The notes: generated from the sequence alone by a model not told the origin. A DNA stretch of 64,000 nt from Prado023 sp963777855 (GCA_963777855.1 CAVZRW010000011.1:1-64000), one strand, 5' to 3'; numbered from the stretch's first letter, positions 1-8,322 are shown. A program made the numbers and translations.

Positions 1-1305
1 CAGTTCGCCGGTCGCGACAAGGAGGTCAGCGCAGCGTTCCGCTCGGTGACCAAGAAGCTGGTCCGCCAGCGCATCCTGCGCGACCAGGTCCGCATCGACG
101 GCCGCGGCCTCACGGACATCCGTCCCCTGTCGGCCGAGGTCGAGGTCGTCCCGCGGGCGCACGGCTCGGCGCTGTTCGAGCGCGGCGAGACCCAGATCAT
201 GGGCGTCACCACGCTGAACATGCTCAAGATGGAGCAGCAGCTCGACACCCTCTCGCCCGAGACCCGCAAGCGCTACATGCACAACTACAACTTCCCGCCG
301 TACAGCACCGGTGAGACCGGCCGCGTCGGTTCGCCGAAGCGCCGCGAGATCGGCCACGGCGCGCTGGCCGAGCGGGCCCTGCTGCCCGTGCTGCCCAGCA
401 AGGAGGAGTTCCCCTACGCCATCCGCCAGGTCTCCGAGGCCCTGGGCTCCAACGGCTCCACCTCGATGGGCTCGGTCTGCGCCTCGACGCTGTCGCTGCT
501 CAACGCCGGTGTGCCGCTGAAGTTCCCGGTCGCGGGCATCGCGATGGGCCTGGTCTCCGACGAGGTCGACGGCGAGACCCGCTACGTGGCGCTCACCGAC
601 ATCCTGGGCGCGGAGGACGCGTTCGGCGACATGGACTTCAAGGTCGCCGGCACGAAGGACTTCGTGACCGCCCTGCAGCTGGACACCAAGCTCGACGGCA
701 TCCCCGCCTCGGTGCTCGCCGGTGCCCTGACCCAGGCCCGCGACGCGCGCCTGGCGATCCTGGAGGTCATGGCCGAGGCCATCGACGTCCCGGACGAGAT
801 GAGCGTGCTGGCCCCGCGGATCATCACCGTGAACATCCCGGTCGACAAGATCGGCGAGGTGATCGGGCCCAAGGGCAAGATGATCAACACCATCCAGGAC
901 GACACGGGCGCGGACATCACCATCACCGACGACGGCACCATCTACATCGGTGCCACCAACGGCGAGTCGGCCGAGGCTGCGCGCGCGATGATCAACGCGA
1001 TCGCCAACCCGCAGATGCCCGAGGTCGGCGAGCGCTACCTGGGCACCGTGGTCAAGACCACGACCTTCGGTGCGTTCGTGTCGCTGCTGCCCGGCAAGGA
1101 CGGCCTGCTGCACATCAGCGAGCTCAAGAAGCTGGCCCCCGGCAAGAAGCGCATCGACAGCGTCGAGGAGGTCGTCTCCGTCGGCCAGAAGATCCTGGTC
1201 GAGATCAAGGAGGTCGACCCCCGCGGCAAGCTCTCCCTGATGCCGGTCATCGAGGAGACCGCCGACGCCGCTGCCGACACGGCCACCGGCGAGGGCGAGG
1301 CCTGA
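1..1305 (+). CDS. pnp: Polyribonucleotide nucleotidyltransferase (PNPase), 3' part
   Basis: The window opens inside this gene: the frame is open from base 1 and no start is present, so about 434 C-terminal residues are seen of a family that usually has 700-750. PNPase is a phosphorolytic 3'-5' exoribonuclease that degrades mRNA to nucleoside diphosphates. Visible parts are the second RNase PH-like domain, with the active-site region YSTGETGRVGSPKRREIGHG near residues 100-120, a KH domain with IGPKGKMI near residues 285-292, and an S1 RNA-binding domain with GAFVSLLPGKDGLLHISEL near residues 352-372. An acidic, Ala-rich tail ends the protein. The next gene starts 6 bases downstream, which suggests a shared transcript. 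No frame damage is seen. Confidence 0.97.
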   Translation, partial: QFAGRDKEVSAAFRSVTKKLVRQRILRDQVRIDGRGLTDIRPLSAEVEVVPRAHGSALFERGETQIMGVTTLNMLKMEQQLDTLSPETRKRYMHNYNFPPYSTGETGRVGSPKRREIGHGALAERALLPVLPSKEEFPYAIRQVSEALGSNGSTSMGSVCASTLSLLNAGVPLKFPVAGIAMGLVSDEVDGETRYVALTDILGAEDAFGDMDFKVAGTKDFVTALQLDTKLDGIPASVLAGALTQARDARLAILEVMAEAIDVPDEMSVLAPRIITVNIPVDKIGEVIGPKGKMINTIQDDTGADITITDDGTIYIGATNGESAEAARAMINAIANPQMPEVGERYLGTVVKTTTFGAFVSLLPGKDGLLHISELKKLAPGKKRIDSVEEVVSVGQKILVEIKEVDPRGKLSLMPVIEETADAAADTATGEGEA

Positions 1306-1310
1306 ACCGG

Positions 1311-2669
1311 ATGACGGCACCGATGCCCGGCTCCTGGACCATCAACCCGGACCAGGAGCCGGGCTCCACCGTCACGCTGCTCACCCCCGAGCAGGGGGGA
1401 CTGGTCCGCCGGACCGTCCTGCCCGGGGGCTTGCGGATCATCACCGAGGCCGTGCCGGGCGTGCGCTCGGCCGCGTTCGGGATCTGGGTCGGCGTGGGCT
1501 CGCGCGACGAGACCGCCGACCAGATGGGCAGCGCGCACTACCTCGAGCACCTGCTGTTCAAGGGCACCGCCCGCCGCGAGGCGCTGGAGATCTCCTCCCT
1601 GCTCGATGCCGTCGGCGGGGAGATGAACGCGTTCACCTCCAAGGAGCACACGTGCTTCTACGCCCGCGTGCTCGATCGGGACCTGCCGCTGGCGATCGAC
1701 GTGATCAGCGACATCGTCACCTCGCCGCTGCTGCGCGCCGAGGATGTCGACGCCGAGCGGGGCGTGATCCTGGAGGAGATCGCCATGCGCGACGACGATC
1801 CCTCCGACCTGGTGCACGACGAGTTCATGCTCGGCATGTACGGCGACACCGACCTCGGCCGCTCCATCCTGGGCACCCACGACACGATCGCCGGGATCTC
1901 CCGGGACGCGATCGCCTCCTTCTACGAGCAGCGCTACCGGCCCGAGGCGATGGTGGTCTCCGCGGCCGGAGCCGTCGACCACGACCAGGTGGTGACCCTC
2001 GTCGAGCAGGCGTTCCGCGCCGCCGGCAAGCTCGGCATCCCCGGGACCGCACCGCTGCCCGCCCGTCGCGGCGGCCCGGCGGTGGCCAGCACCTCAGGCG
2101 TGCGGCTGATCACCCGGCCGACCGAGCAGGCCCACCTCGTGCTCGGCGTGCCCGGGGTGCCGCGTGCCGACCGTCGCCGCTACACGCTGGGCATCCTGAG
2201 CACCGCACTCGGCGGCGGGATGTCCTCGCGACTGTTCCAGGAGGTCCGCGAGCGCCGTGGGCTGGCTTACTCGGTGTACGCGTTCAGCTCCGGCTACGCG
2301 GACGCCGGCATCTTCGGCACCTATGCGGGGTGCCTTCCCAGCAAGGTCGACGAGGTTCTGGCGCTGACCAGCGCAGAGCTGGACAAGGTGGCCCGCGAGG
2401 GCCTGACCGCCGAGGAGCTGGCCCGGGGCAAGGGCCAGTCGAAGGGCTCCATCGTGCTGGGCATGGAGGACACCGGATCGCGGATGAGCCGCCTCGGCAC
2501 GGCCGACCTGACCCTCGGTGAGCTGCCCAGCATCGACGCGACGCTGGCCCGCATCGACGAGGTCACCCTCGAGCAGATCTCCGACGAGGCGGCGCGGATC
2601 CTGTCGGTGCCGCGGGCCCTGACCGTGATCGGGCCCTTCGAGGACGCCGCCCGCTTCCACCTCGGCTGA
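1311..2669 (+). CDS. M16 family zinc metallopeptidase (insulinase/MPP-like)
   Basis: A 452-residue protein of the pitrilysin/mitochondrial processing peptidase family, a single M16 unit of usual length. The inverted zinc motif HYLEH (H76, E79, H80) lies in AHYLEHLLFKGT, and the distal glutamate lies in ERGVILEEIAMRDDDP near residue 150. The C-terminal half has the typical inactive-lobe text with RERRGLAYSVYAF. It follows pnp by 6 bases; pnp-M16-dapB is a conserved actinobacterial order. No signal peptide is seen, so it is probably cytoplasmic. The substrate is unknown. ATG 1311 gives a slightly long N-terminus (MTAPMPGS...), and a start somewhat further in is possible. Confidence 0.93.
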   Translation: MTAPMPGSWTINPDQEPGSTVTLLTPEQGGLVRRTVLPGGLRIITEAVPGVRSAAFGIWVGVGSRDETADQMGSAHYLEHLLFKGTARREALEISSLLDAVGGEMNAFTSKEHTCFYARVLDRDLPLAIDVISDIVTSPLLRAEDVDAERGVILEEIAMRDDDPSDLVHDEFMLGMYGDTDLGRSILGTHDTIAGISRDAIASFYEQRYRPEAMVVSAAGAVDHDQVVTLVEQAFRAAGKLGIPGTAPLPARRGGPAVASTSGVRLITRPTEQAHLVLGVPGVPRADRRRYTLGILSTALGGGMSSRLFQEVRERRGLAYSVYAFSSGYADAGIFGTYAGCLPSKVDEVLALTSAELDKVAREGLTAEELARGKGQSKGSIVLGMEDTGSRMSRLGTADLTLGELPSIDATLARIDEVTLEQISDEAARILSVPRALTVIGPFEDAARFHLG

Positions 2670-2689
2670 CGCGCACCCCGCGCGTGCGG

Positions 2690-2695
2690 GACAAT
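2690..2695 (+). promoter_or_regulatory. -10 hexamer GACAAT, leaderless promoter of dapB
   Basis: GACAAT ends 7 bases before GTG 2702, so transcription should begin at or next to the start codon. No ribosome-binding site precedes that GTG. This supports GTG 2702 over the upstream in-frame GTG 2684. Confidence 0.6.
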
Positions 2696-2701
2696 GCGCG
2701 G

Positions 2702-3454
2702 GTGAGTATCCGCGTTGCTGTGCTGGGCGCCCGCGGGCGCATGGGATCCGAGGTCGTCCGGGCGGTGTACGACGCGCCCGACCTCGAGCTCGTGGCGAGC
2801 CTCGACGTGGGGGACTCCCTCGACGAGGCCGTGGCCGCCGGAGCGCAGGTGGCGGTGGACTTCACGCACCCGGAATCGGTGATGGGCAACCTCGAGTTCC
2901 TCATCGGCGCCGGCATCCACCCGGTGGTCGGCACCACGGGGTTCGACGCCGACCGGCTTGCCCAGGTGCAGGCGTGGCTGGCCGAGCGTCCCGGGGTCGG
3001 TGCGGTGATCGCCCCCAACTTCGGCATCGCTGCCGTGCTCATGATGCGCTTCGCCGCCGCCGCGGCCGCCCACTTCGACTCCGTGGAGATCGTGGAGCTG
3101 CACCACCCGCGCAAGGCCGACGCACCCTCGGGCACCGCGGTGCGCACGGCCCAGTTGGTGGCCGCCGCCCGCGCCGCCGCCGGAAGCGCGTCGATGCCCG
3201 ACGCGACCAGTTCGGCGCTGCCCGGTGCGCGCGGCGCCGACGTCGAGGGCGTGCACGTGCACGCGGTGCGACTCCAGGGCCTGGTGGCCCACCAGGAGGT
3301 GCTGCTGGGTGGACCGGGGGAGACGCTGACCATCCGCCACGACTCCTACGACCGGGCGTCGTTCATGCCCGGGGTCCTGCTCGCGGTGCGCAACGTCACC
3401 GCCCACCCGGGCCTGACCGTCGGCATCGATGGCTTCCTCGGCCTCGACGACTGA
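2702..3454 (+). CDS. dapB: 4-hydroxy-tetrahydrodipicolinate reductase
   Basis: Reduces the product of DapA with NAD(P)H in the diaminopimelate/lysine pathway. Seen are the N-terminal dinucleotide-binding motif VAVLGARGRMG, the substrate motif ELHHPRKADAPSGTA with the catalytic HH...K, and the C-terminal GETLTIRHDSYDRASFMPG. Length is 250 residues, normal for actinobacterial DapB. GTG 2702 gives MSIRVAVLG, as in relatives, and is placed by the -10 element just upstream. A GTG at 2684 in the same frame would add six residues. dapA and dapF are further along the window rather than adjacent. Confidence 0.96.
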   Translation: MSIRVAVLGARGRMGSEVVRAVYDAPDLELVASLDVGDSLDEAVAAGAQVAVDFTHPESVMGNLEFLIGAGIHPVVGTTGFDADRLAQVQAWLAERPGVGAVIAPNFGIAAVLMMRFAAAAAAHFDSVEIVELHHPRKADAPSGTAVRTAQLVAAARAAAGSASMPDATSSALPGARGADVEGVHVHAVRLQGLVAHQEVLLGGPGETLTIRHDSYDRASFMPGVLLAVRNVTAHPGLTVGIDGFLGLDD

Positions 3455-3461
3455 GGCGCTC

Positions 3462-3896
3462 GTGACCGGCAAGCGCATGGCGGTCGTGATGGCCGTCCTG
3501 CTCGGGGCGTACCTGGCGTTCACGGCGTCCCGGGCCGTCGACTTCATCCGCGCCGGGGGAGTGGTGCCCGTGCTGCTCGGTGTGGCCATCCTCGTGCTGC
3601 CGCTGATCGGGCTGTGGGCGCTGGCCGCGGAGTGGCGGTTCGGCCGAGCCACCCAGGAGCTGGCAGCCGAGCTCGGCTCCCGGGGGGCGCTGCCCCTCGA
3701 CGACCTGCCCCGGCGACCCTCGGGGCGGGTCGTGCGCTCGGCCGCTGAGGAGCGCTTCGCCGAGGTCCGCGCGGGCGTGGAGGCCGACCCCGACTCCTGG
3801 GAGCAGTGGTTCACCCTGGCCACCGCCTACGACGCGGCCGGTGACCGGCGCCGGGCCCGCGAGGCCATGCGCCGCGCGATCGCGCTGCACGGATAG
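3462..3896 (+). CDS. Small membrane protein with C-terminal TPR-like region
   Basis: A 144-residue protein starting at GTG 3462, 7 bases after dapB. An in-frame ATG at 3429 would overlap dapB. Two hydrophobic helices are near residues 6-22 and 31-52, followed by a soluble tail with DPDSWEQWFTLATAYDAAGDRRRAREAMRRAI, which reads like one tetratricopeptide unit; the longest run quoted here is only to identify the repeat, near residues 109-141. Genes of this kind commonly sit after dapB in Actinobacteria. The function is unknown; a scaffold at the membrane is only a guess. Confidence 0.8.
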   Translation: MTGKRMAVVMAVLLGAYLAFTASRAVDFIRAGGVVPVLLGVAILVLPLIGLWALAAEWRFGRATQELAAELGSRGALPLDDLPRRPSGRVVRSAAEERFAEVRAGVEADPDSWEQWFTLATAYDAAGDRRRAREAMRRAIALHG

Positions 3897-3940
3897 CGGT
3901 CGGTCTGCGACGGATGCCCGGCTCCTGCCGGTTTGTGCGG

Positions 3941-3946
3941 GATAAT
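3941..3946 (+). promoter_or_regulatory. -10 hexamer GATAAT upstream of the leader ORF and HdeD-like gene
   Basis: GATAAT is the best match to TATAAT in the window. It ends 7 bases before GTG 3953, which opens a nine-codon reading frame. A transcript from here would carry a 72-base leader before ATG 4025. Confidence 0.6.
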
Positions 3947-3952
3947 GGGCCC

Positions 3953-3982
3953 GTGCGCGCCGGACTGGACCGCGCCTGCTGA
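3953..3982 (+). CDS. Possible leaderless leader peptide MRAGLDRAC
   Basis: GTG 3953 lies exactly 7 bases after GATAAT and is followed by eight sense codons and TGA 3980, ending in a cysteine codon. It sits wholly in the leader of the HdeD-like gene at 4025, which has its own Shine-Dalgarno run of Gs. The position suggests a translated leader that could couple translation to expression. The role is inferred, and chance cannot be excluded for so short a frame. Confidence 0.35.
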   Translation: MRAGLDRAC

Positions 3983-4024
3983 ACCTCACCGCGTACCACC
4001 ACGAACCAGGAACAGGGGGGTCAC

Positions 4025-4693
4025 ATGACCACCGAGTACAACCTCCCGGACGCCACGTCCGGGATCACCCAGACCGAGATCACCGGGGCCGAGATCACCG
4101 GCCAGACCGAGATCACCGAGGCCGAGGCCAACCAGGCGATCGCCACCATCGGGCGCCACTGGGGTGTCCTGCTCAGCTTCGGCGTCCTTGCCGCCGGCCT
4201 GGGCATCGCCATGATGGTATGGCCGCAGGCCACCATCGCCGTCGTGGCCATCCTGCTGGGCCTGTCGCTGCTGGTCAGCGGGGTGTTCTCGCTCGTCTCC
4301 GGATTCACCGCCCCGGACCAGCAGACCTCCACCCGGGTCCTGAGCGTCATCACCGGGGTCCTGTCCATCGTGCTGGGCCTGGTCGCCTTCCGCGGCATCG
4401 CGCAGGCCACCGCGATCCTGGCCATCGTCGTGGGCATCGGCTGGGTGCTGCGCGGCATCGTTGACGTGGTCAACGGGATCGCCGCCAAGGGCGTGCCCGG
4501 CCGGGGCCTGGTCATCACGATCGGCGTGCTCAGCCTCATCGCCGGCCTCGTGGTGCTGCTGTGGCCGCAGATCACGCTCACCGCGCTTGCCTGGATCGGT
4601 GGCCTGTGGATGCTGCTGCTGGGCATCGTGCAGATCGTGGCCGCCTTCACGCTGCGTTCGGCGGGCAAGAAGGCCGCGTCCGCGCTGGTCTGA
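4025..4693 (+). CDS. HdeD/DUF308 family integral membrane protein
   Basis: A 222-residue protein. After a polar N-terminus of about 45 residues come six hydrophobic helices arranged as three similar hairpins, with the family signature GLGIAMMVWPQATIAVVAIL and later GLVVLLWPQITLTALAWIGG. HdeD is an acid-resistance membrane protein in enterobacteria; in Actinobacteria the role is unknown. The N-terminus contains repeated TEIT units (TQTEIT, GAEIT, GQTEIT) encoded by near-identical ACCGAGATCACC blocks, an odd low-complexity head. ATG 4025 has a strong G-run ribosome site (AGGGGGG) 4-5 bases upstream. A terminator hairpin follows. Confidence 0.85.
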   Translation: MTTEYNLPDATSGITQTEITGAEITGQTEITEAEANQAIATIGRHWGVLLSFGVLAAGLGIAMMVWPQATIAVVAILLGLSLLVSGVFSLVSGFTAPDQQTSTRVLSVITGVLSIVLGLVAFRGIAQATAILAIVVGIGWVLRGIVDVVNGIAAKGVPGRGLVITIGVLSLIAGLVVLLWPQITLTALAWIGGLWMLLLGIVQIVAAFTLRSAGKKAASALV

Positions 4694-4719
4694 TCCTCCG
4701 GCCGGGGAATCCGGTCACC

Positions 4720-4754
4720 CGAGGCGCCGCCCCCGGTCGGGGTGCGGCGCCTCG
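4720..4754. terminator. Bidirectional hairpin terminator between convergent genes
   Basis: An 11-bp stem CGAGGCGCCGC/GCGGCGCCTCG (4720-4730 with 4744-4754) continues with CCCC/GGGG around a GGTC loop and one bulged T. It lies between the ends of two convergent genes. There is no U-tract, as is usual in high-GC actinobacteria. Confidence 0.75.
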
Positions 4755-4771
4755 GCATGTGGCAAGCGGGT

Positions 4772-5296
4772 TCAGTCGGCGGAGAGGGAGAGGTCGACCA
4801 TCAGCTCGTTGGCCAGCTCCTCGAGGACAGCCTTGAGGTCGGCCAGCGGCACGCTCGGGGGCGCCAGCAACGTGGCAGTCGCCTCGAAGAGCATCCCGCC
4901 GGCCATCGGCGCTTCCCGGGTCACGGTGCGCAGCTCTTCGATGCTGACCTGCCGGGCAGCCAGGACCCGGGAGATGTCGTGCACGATCCCGGGCCGATCC
5001 GCGCCGACCAGCTCGAGGCTCAGCCGGGTCACGGCGGCGTCGCTGGGCACCTCGTCGCGAACGCGCTCGACGGTGACGTCGAGCAGCCCCTGCGTCCCGA
5101 GCGGTCCCAACTCCTGGATGAGGGCCTCCGCCCGGTCGTCGGGCACCTCGACGAGCACGATCCCGGCGAACTTGCCCGCAAGGCGCGCCATCTGGCTACG
5201 CTCCCAGCTGCCGCCGTGGTCGGCGATGACGCCGGAGAGGGCGGAGACCAGGCCAGATCGGTCGTCGCCGATCGCCGTGAGCACGAGAGTCGCCAT
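4772..5296 (-). CDS. Two-ACT-domain protein (GcvR-like)
   Basis: A 174-residue protein. It begins MATLVLTAIGDDRSGLVSAL, a canonical ACT fold start, and a second ACT domain begins near residue 92 with LSLELVGADRPGIVHDI. This layout is that of glycine-cleavage regulator GcvR-like proteins, which bind small ligands (often amino acids) and have no DNA-binding domain. The ligand is unknown. It converges on the HdeD-like gene across a terminator. The start is leaderless: TAGCCT is 6 bases ahead of the ATG at 5296. Confidence 0.85.
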   Translation of the reverse strand: MATLVLTAIGDDRSGLVSALSGVIADHGGSWERSQMARLAGKFAGIVLVEVPDDRAEALIQELGPLGTQGLLDVTVERVRDEVPSDAAVTRLSLELVGADRPGIVHDISRVLAARQVSIEELRTVTREAPMAGGMLFEATATLLAPPSVPLADLKAVLEELANELMVDLSLSAD

Positions 5297-5302
5297 GACC
5301 GC

Positions 5303-5308
5303 AGGCTA
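5303..5308 (-). promoter_or_regulatory. -10 hexamer TAGCCT, leaderless promoter of the ACT-domain gene
   Basis: Read on the minus strand, TAGCCT is followed by six bases and then the ATG at 5296. No Shine-Dalgarno sequence is present. Confidence 0.55.
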
Positions 5309-5371
5309 CCGTCGCGGGCACCAGGCCCACGGAGTGAGGCGACCTCCCGCCGCGGCGCCCGCCCGGCCCGC

Positions 5372-5443
5372 GCACCTGGCGGCGCCCGACCCGCCGCCCA
5401 CCTGGCGGCGGCCACCCAGCCCACCCACCTGGCGGCGGCCACC
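5372..5443. repeat. Three direct copies of CACCTGGCGGCGG-type unit
   Basis: The unit CACCTGGCGGCGSCC appears near 5372, 5398 and 5425 at about 26-27 bp spacing in the 196-bp gap between two minus-strand genes. The gap is otherwise featureless and extremely C-rich. The copies are too few and spacers too short for a CRISPR array. The function is unknown; they may be transcript-end hairpin seeds, since the unit is partly self-complementary (GGCGGC/GCCGCC). Confidence 0.5.
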
Positions 5444-5492
5444 CGGCGGCGCCCTCCCGTCGCGGATTTCCCCGACGCCTGTGCCTGCGCCC

Positions 5493-6284
5493 TCAGCCCC
5501 GTGCTCGTCGCAGGGCCGCCAGTGCGCTGGCCCCGTACCCGCCGCCGAACAGGGCCGCGTGCACCAGCAGCGGCCACGCCTGGTGCAGGGGGACCCGCCG
5601 ATGCCACCCCTCAGCCAGGGGCGACACCTCGTCGTACCCGGCGATGACCGCCTCGAGGTGAGGTAGCCCGAACAGGGCGAGCATGGCCAGGTCCGACTCC
5701 CGGTGGCCGCCGTGCGCTGCAGGATCGATCAGCCACACCTGCCCCTCGGGGTCCCACAGCACGTTGCCGCTCCAGAGGTCCCCGTGCAGGCGCGCCGGGG
5801 GCTCCGCTGGTCCGGTGTCGATCGCCCCCGCCAGGAGGTCGGCGCAGAACCGCTCGACCTCCTCGGTGCCCGCGGTGTCCAGACCACCGCGTGCCCGGGC
5901 CCGTCGCGCGGTGGGCAGCAGCCGGCTGCGCGCCCAGAACGTGGGCCAGTCGTCGTGGGCGGCGTACTCCATGGGCAGGTCGCCGATCCACCCGTCCGGC
6001 CCGGGGGCACCGGGCGGTGCCGCGCCGAACCGCTGCGCCCCCGCGGCGTGCAGCCGGGCCAGTCGTGCCCCGAACAGGCGCCCCGCCGCCGCCGTGGGCC
6101 GTCCCTGCGTGACGCGCGCCAACTCGATCCGCCCGGGACCCAGGGCGAGCAGCTCGGGCACGCGGGGGCCGCCCGGCACCCGGATCCAGGCGAGCCCCGC
6201 AGCCTCGGTGGCCAGGAACTGCTGGGCGCCGGGCCCAGACCGTCGCTTGACGAACGACTCGGTCACAGGGTCGATCCTGCCCAT
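5493..6284 (-). CDS. Fructosamine-3-kinase family protein
   Basis: A 263-residue protein of the fructosamine kinase/aminoglycoside phosphotransferase-like family. The kinase fold is shown by the catalytic loop ARLHGDLWSGNVLWDPEG (near residues 180-197), followed by the metal-binding LIDPAAHGGHRESDLAML, the usual family text. Such enzymes phosphorylate ketoamines on glycated proteins or small molecules for repair. The start ATG 6284 gives MGRIDPVTESFVKRR; the open frame extends further upstream but without family similarity. It is divergent from the HAD gene with about 40 bp between them. Confidence 0.88.
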   Translation of the reverse strand: MGRIDPVTESFVKRRSGPGAQQFLATEAAGLAWIRVPGGPRVPELLALGPGRIELARVTQGRPTAAAGRLFGARLARLHAAGAQRFGAAPPGAPGPDGWIGDLPMEYAAHDDWPTFWARSRLLPTARRARARGGLDTAGTEEVERFCADLLAGAIDTGPAEPPARLHGDLWSGNVLWDPEGQVWLIDPAAHGGHRESDLAMLALFGLPHLEAVIAGYDEVSPLAEGWHRRVPLHQAWPLLVHAALFGGGYGASALAALRRARG

Positions 6285-6312
6285 GGCTGCACGTTCGTGC
6301 GCGTCGGGGTGG

Positions 6313-6318
6313 CACCAT
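6313..6318 (+). promoter_or_regulatory. -10 hexamer CACCAT, leaderless promoter of the HAD gene
   Basis: CACCAT is followed by six bases and then GTG 6325. The same spacing is seen at many starts in this window. The first base deviates from the TANNNT form. Confidence 0.4.
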
Positions 6319-6324
6319 GCACAG

Positions 6325-7209
6325 GTGACCGACCAGACCCCACCCGCCGACGGCGATCCGCAGGTCGTGCCCCCCGGGATCGCCCCGATCGAGTTCGCCC
6401 CGATCCCCGACATCCGGCTGATCGCCTGCGACATGGACGGCACCCTGCTCGACGACGACGATGCAATCCACGACGAGTTCTGGCCGCTGATCGAGGGCCT
6501 GCACGCGCGCGGCGTCACGTTCTGCCCAGCGTCGGGCCGGCAGTACTACAACCTGCTCGAGCGCTTCGAGCCGATCGCCCACCAAGTGGTGTTCATCGCC
6601 GAGAACGGCACGTACGTCGTGCGCAACGGGGTTGAGCTGAGCTCGGACTGCCTCGACCGCCAGGTCGCCCGCGAACTCATCGAGGTCTCCCGTGGGCTCA
6701 ACGCCGACGGCGCCGACGTGGGAGCGGTGCTGTGCGGCAAGGCCTCGGCCTACATCGAGCGCACCGACGCGGCGTTCCTGGACGAGGTCGAGAAGTACTA
6801 CCACCGGCTGGGCATCGTCGAGGACCTCAACCTCGTCGACGACGACATCCTCAAGGTGGCCATCTACGACTTCGAGTCATCCGAGCACGTCTCGGCCCCG
6901 GCCTTCGCGGCCTTCCGGGACACCCACCAGGTGGTCGTCTCCGGCGAGCACTGGCTCGACGTGATGGACATGCACGCCAACAAGGGGAGCGGACTGCGCC
7001 ACATCCAGCAGGCCCTGGGGATCACCCGCGACCAGACGATGGTGTTCGGCGACTTCCTCAACGACCTCGAGATGATGGACGAGGCCACCTACTCGTTCGC
7101 GATGGCCAACGCCCACCCGGTTCTTGCGGCGCGTGCGCGGTTCCGCGCGCCGGGGAACACCGACAACGGGGTGGTGCGTACGATCGCCAGCGTGCTGGGC
7201 CTCGCGTGA
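6325..7209 (+). CDS. Cof-type HAD superfamily hydrolase
   Basis: A 294-residue phosphatase of the Cof/YidA type (HAD subfamily IIB). Motif I is CDMDGTLLDDDD near residue 36 with the nucleophilic Asp, the conserved cap region includes SGRQYYNLLERF, and motif IV reads MVFGDFLNDLEMM near residue 245. Substrates of such enzymes are usually sugar phosphates or nucleotides; none can be assigned here. The first about 30 residues (TDQTPPADGDPQ...) are an unconserved Pro-rich head. GTG 6325 is favoured by the -10 element seven bases upstream. Confidence 0.9.
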   Translation: MTDQTPPADGDPQVVPPGIAPIEFAPIPDIRLIACDMDGTLLDDDDAIHDEFWPLIEGLHARGVTFCPASGRQYYNLLERFEPIAHQVVFIAENGTYVVRNGVELSSDCLDRQVARELIEVSRGLNADGADVGAVLCGKASAYIERTDAAFLDEVEKYYHRLGIVEDLNLVDDDILKVAIYDFESSEHVSAPAFAAFRDTHQVVVSGEHWLDVMDMHANKGSGLRHIQQALGITRDQTMVFGDFLNDLEMMDEATYSFAMANAHPVLAARARFRAPGNTDNGVVRTIASVLGLA

Positions 7210-7245
7210 GGGCCCTCGCGGGTCCAGGGGCCGGGAGAACGGTGG

Positions 7246-7299
7246 GGGCGACGACGGTGCGGGCGACGACGGTGCGGGCATGACGGTGCGGGCATGACC
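7246..7299 (+). repeat. Tandem repeat GGGCGACGACGGTGC, about 3.6 units
   Basis: Two perfect 15-bp units (7246, 7261), a 14-bp variant GGGCATGACGGTGC (7276) and a partial copy (7290) fill the gap before the hydrolase gene. The third and fourth units each supply an ATG (7280 and 7294); only the second opens the long frame. The ATG at 7280 stops after five codons at a TGA that overlaps the true start. Confidence 0.8.
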
Positions 7300-8289
7300 G
7301 ACCTGGTCAACGAGCGGTTCACGCCGGCGCTGCCGTGGATCACCGGCAACCTGCAGACCGTGGCCGACCGCGTGCACCCGCGGACCCACCACCTGAGCCC
7401 TGTGGCCACGGAGGAGCGGCTGGTGGTCGGCCTCAACGACGGCTCGGGCGACGCCCTGGCCGTGCGCGTGCACCGGCCCCGTGAGGGTCGCGACCCCAGC
7501 CGGCCGGTCGTACTGATCGTGCACGGCATGGGCGGGCGCATCGACTCCACATACGTGCGGGCGACCGCACTGGGCCTGCTGCGCGCCGGCTACGTCGTGG
7601 CGCGGGTGGACCTGCGCGGGGTGGGCGACTCAGCCGAGCACTCCCGGCTGCTGTACCACGGCGGGCGTACCGAGGACCTGCGCGAGGTCCTGCGCGCCCT
7701 GAGCCACGAGCGTGGGGCTGAGGGCCTGGCCCTGGTCGGGTTCTCCCTCGGCGGCAACGCGACCCTCAAGCTGCTCGGCGAGCCCCTCGACGGCCTGCCG
7801 GTGCGTGCCGGCGTGGCGGTGTGCGCCCCGCTGGACCTCTCGACCGGAGTGCAGCACATCAGCCGGCGCATGTTCGGCCTGTACGAGAAGTTCCTCGTCT
7901 CACGGCTGCGCGCGGACACGCTGGCCTCCCGGCTGGAGCTCACCGAGGCCGAGCGCGAGGCGGTCGGTCGGGCCAGCAGCATCGTCGAGTTCGACGACCT
8001 GATCACCGCCAAGCACAACGGCTGGCGGGATGCCGCCGAGTACTACGCGGTGAACTCCAGCGCCCAGTTCCTGCCCCGGATCACCGTGCCGACGCTGGTC
8101 GTCCACGCCCTCGACGACCCGATGATCCCGGCCGCCTCCTACCGGGCGATCGACTGGCTGGCGCTGGCCGAGAGCACGCCGGTGCGCCGGGCGATCACGG
8201 CGCACGGAGGTCACGTCGGCTTCCACGAGGCGGCCTCGGAGCTGCCCTGGTATGTCGGCCGGCTGCGCACGTTCCTCGACGAGGCCTGA
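7294..8289 (+). CDS. Alpha/beta hydrolase, YheT/EMB8 family
   Basis: A 331-residue esterase/lipase-like enzyme. The oxyanion region is VLIVHGMGGRIDSTYVR (near residues 71-87), the nucleophile elbow is GFSLGGN near residue 150, the acidic residue is in HALDDPMIP near residue 272, and the catalytic His is in TAHGGHVGF near residue 308. The YheT family shares this layout and an N-terminal LPWITGNLQTV motif, which is present here. The natural substrate is unknown. The gene begins inside a tandem repeat that carries two ATG codons. Confidence 0.9.
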   Translation: MTDLVNERFTPALPWITGNLQTVADRVHPRTHHLSPVATEERLVVGLNDGSGDALAVRVHRPREGRDPSRPVVLIVHGMGGRIDSTYVRATALGLLRAGYVVARVDLRGVGDSAEHSRLLYHGGRTEDLREVLRALSHERGAEGLALVGFSLGGNATLKLLGEPLDGLPVRAGVAVCAPLDLSTGVQHISRRMFGLYEKFLVSRLRADTLASRLELTEAEREAVGRASSIVEFDDLITAKHNGWRDAAEYYAVNSSAQFLPRITVPTLVVHALDDPMIPAASYRAIDWLALAESTPVRRAITAHGGHVGFHEAASELPWYVGRLRTFLDEA

Positions 8290-8322
8290 CGCGGGCCGCG
8301 GGCGGGACGCCGGCTCGCCGGC

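Noticed and set aside
2321..3823. A 500-codon minus-strand frame over dapB
   Set aside because: Shadow frame; dapB and its neighbour on the plus strand explain the codon pattern.
5372..5443. Three spaced repeats considered as a mini CRISPR array
   Set aside because: Units are only about 15 bp with spacers of about 11 bp and no cas genes.
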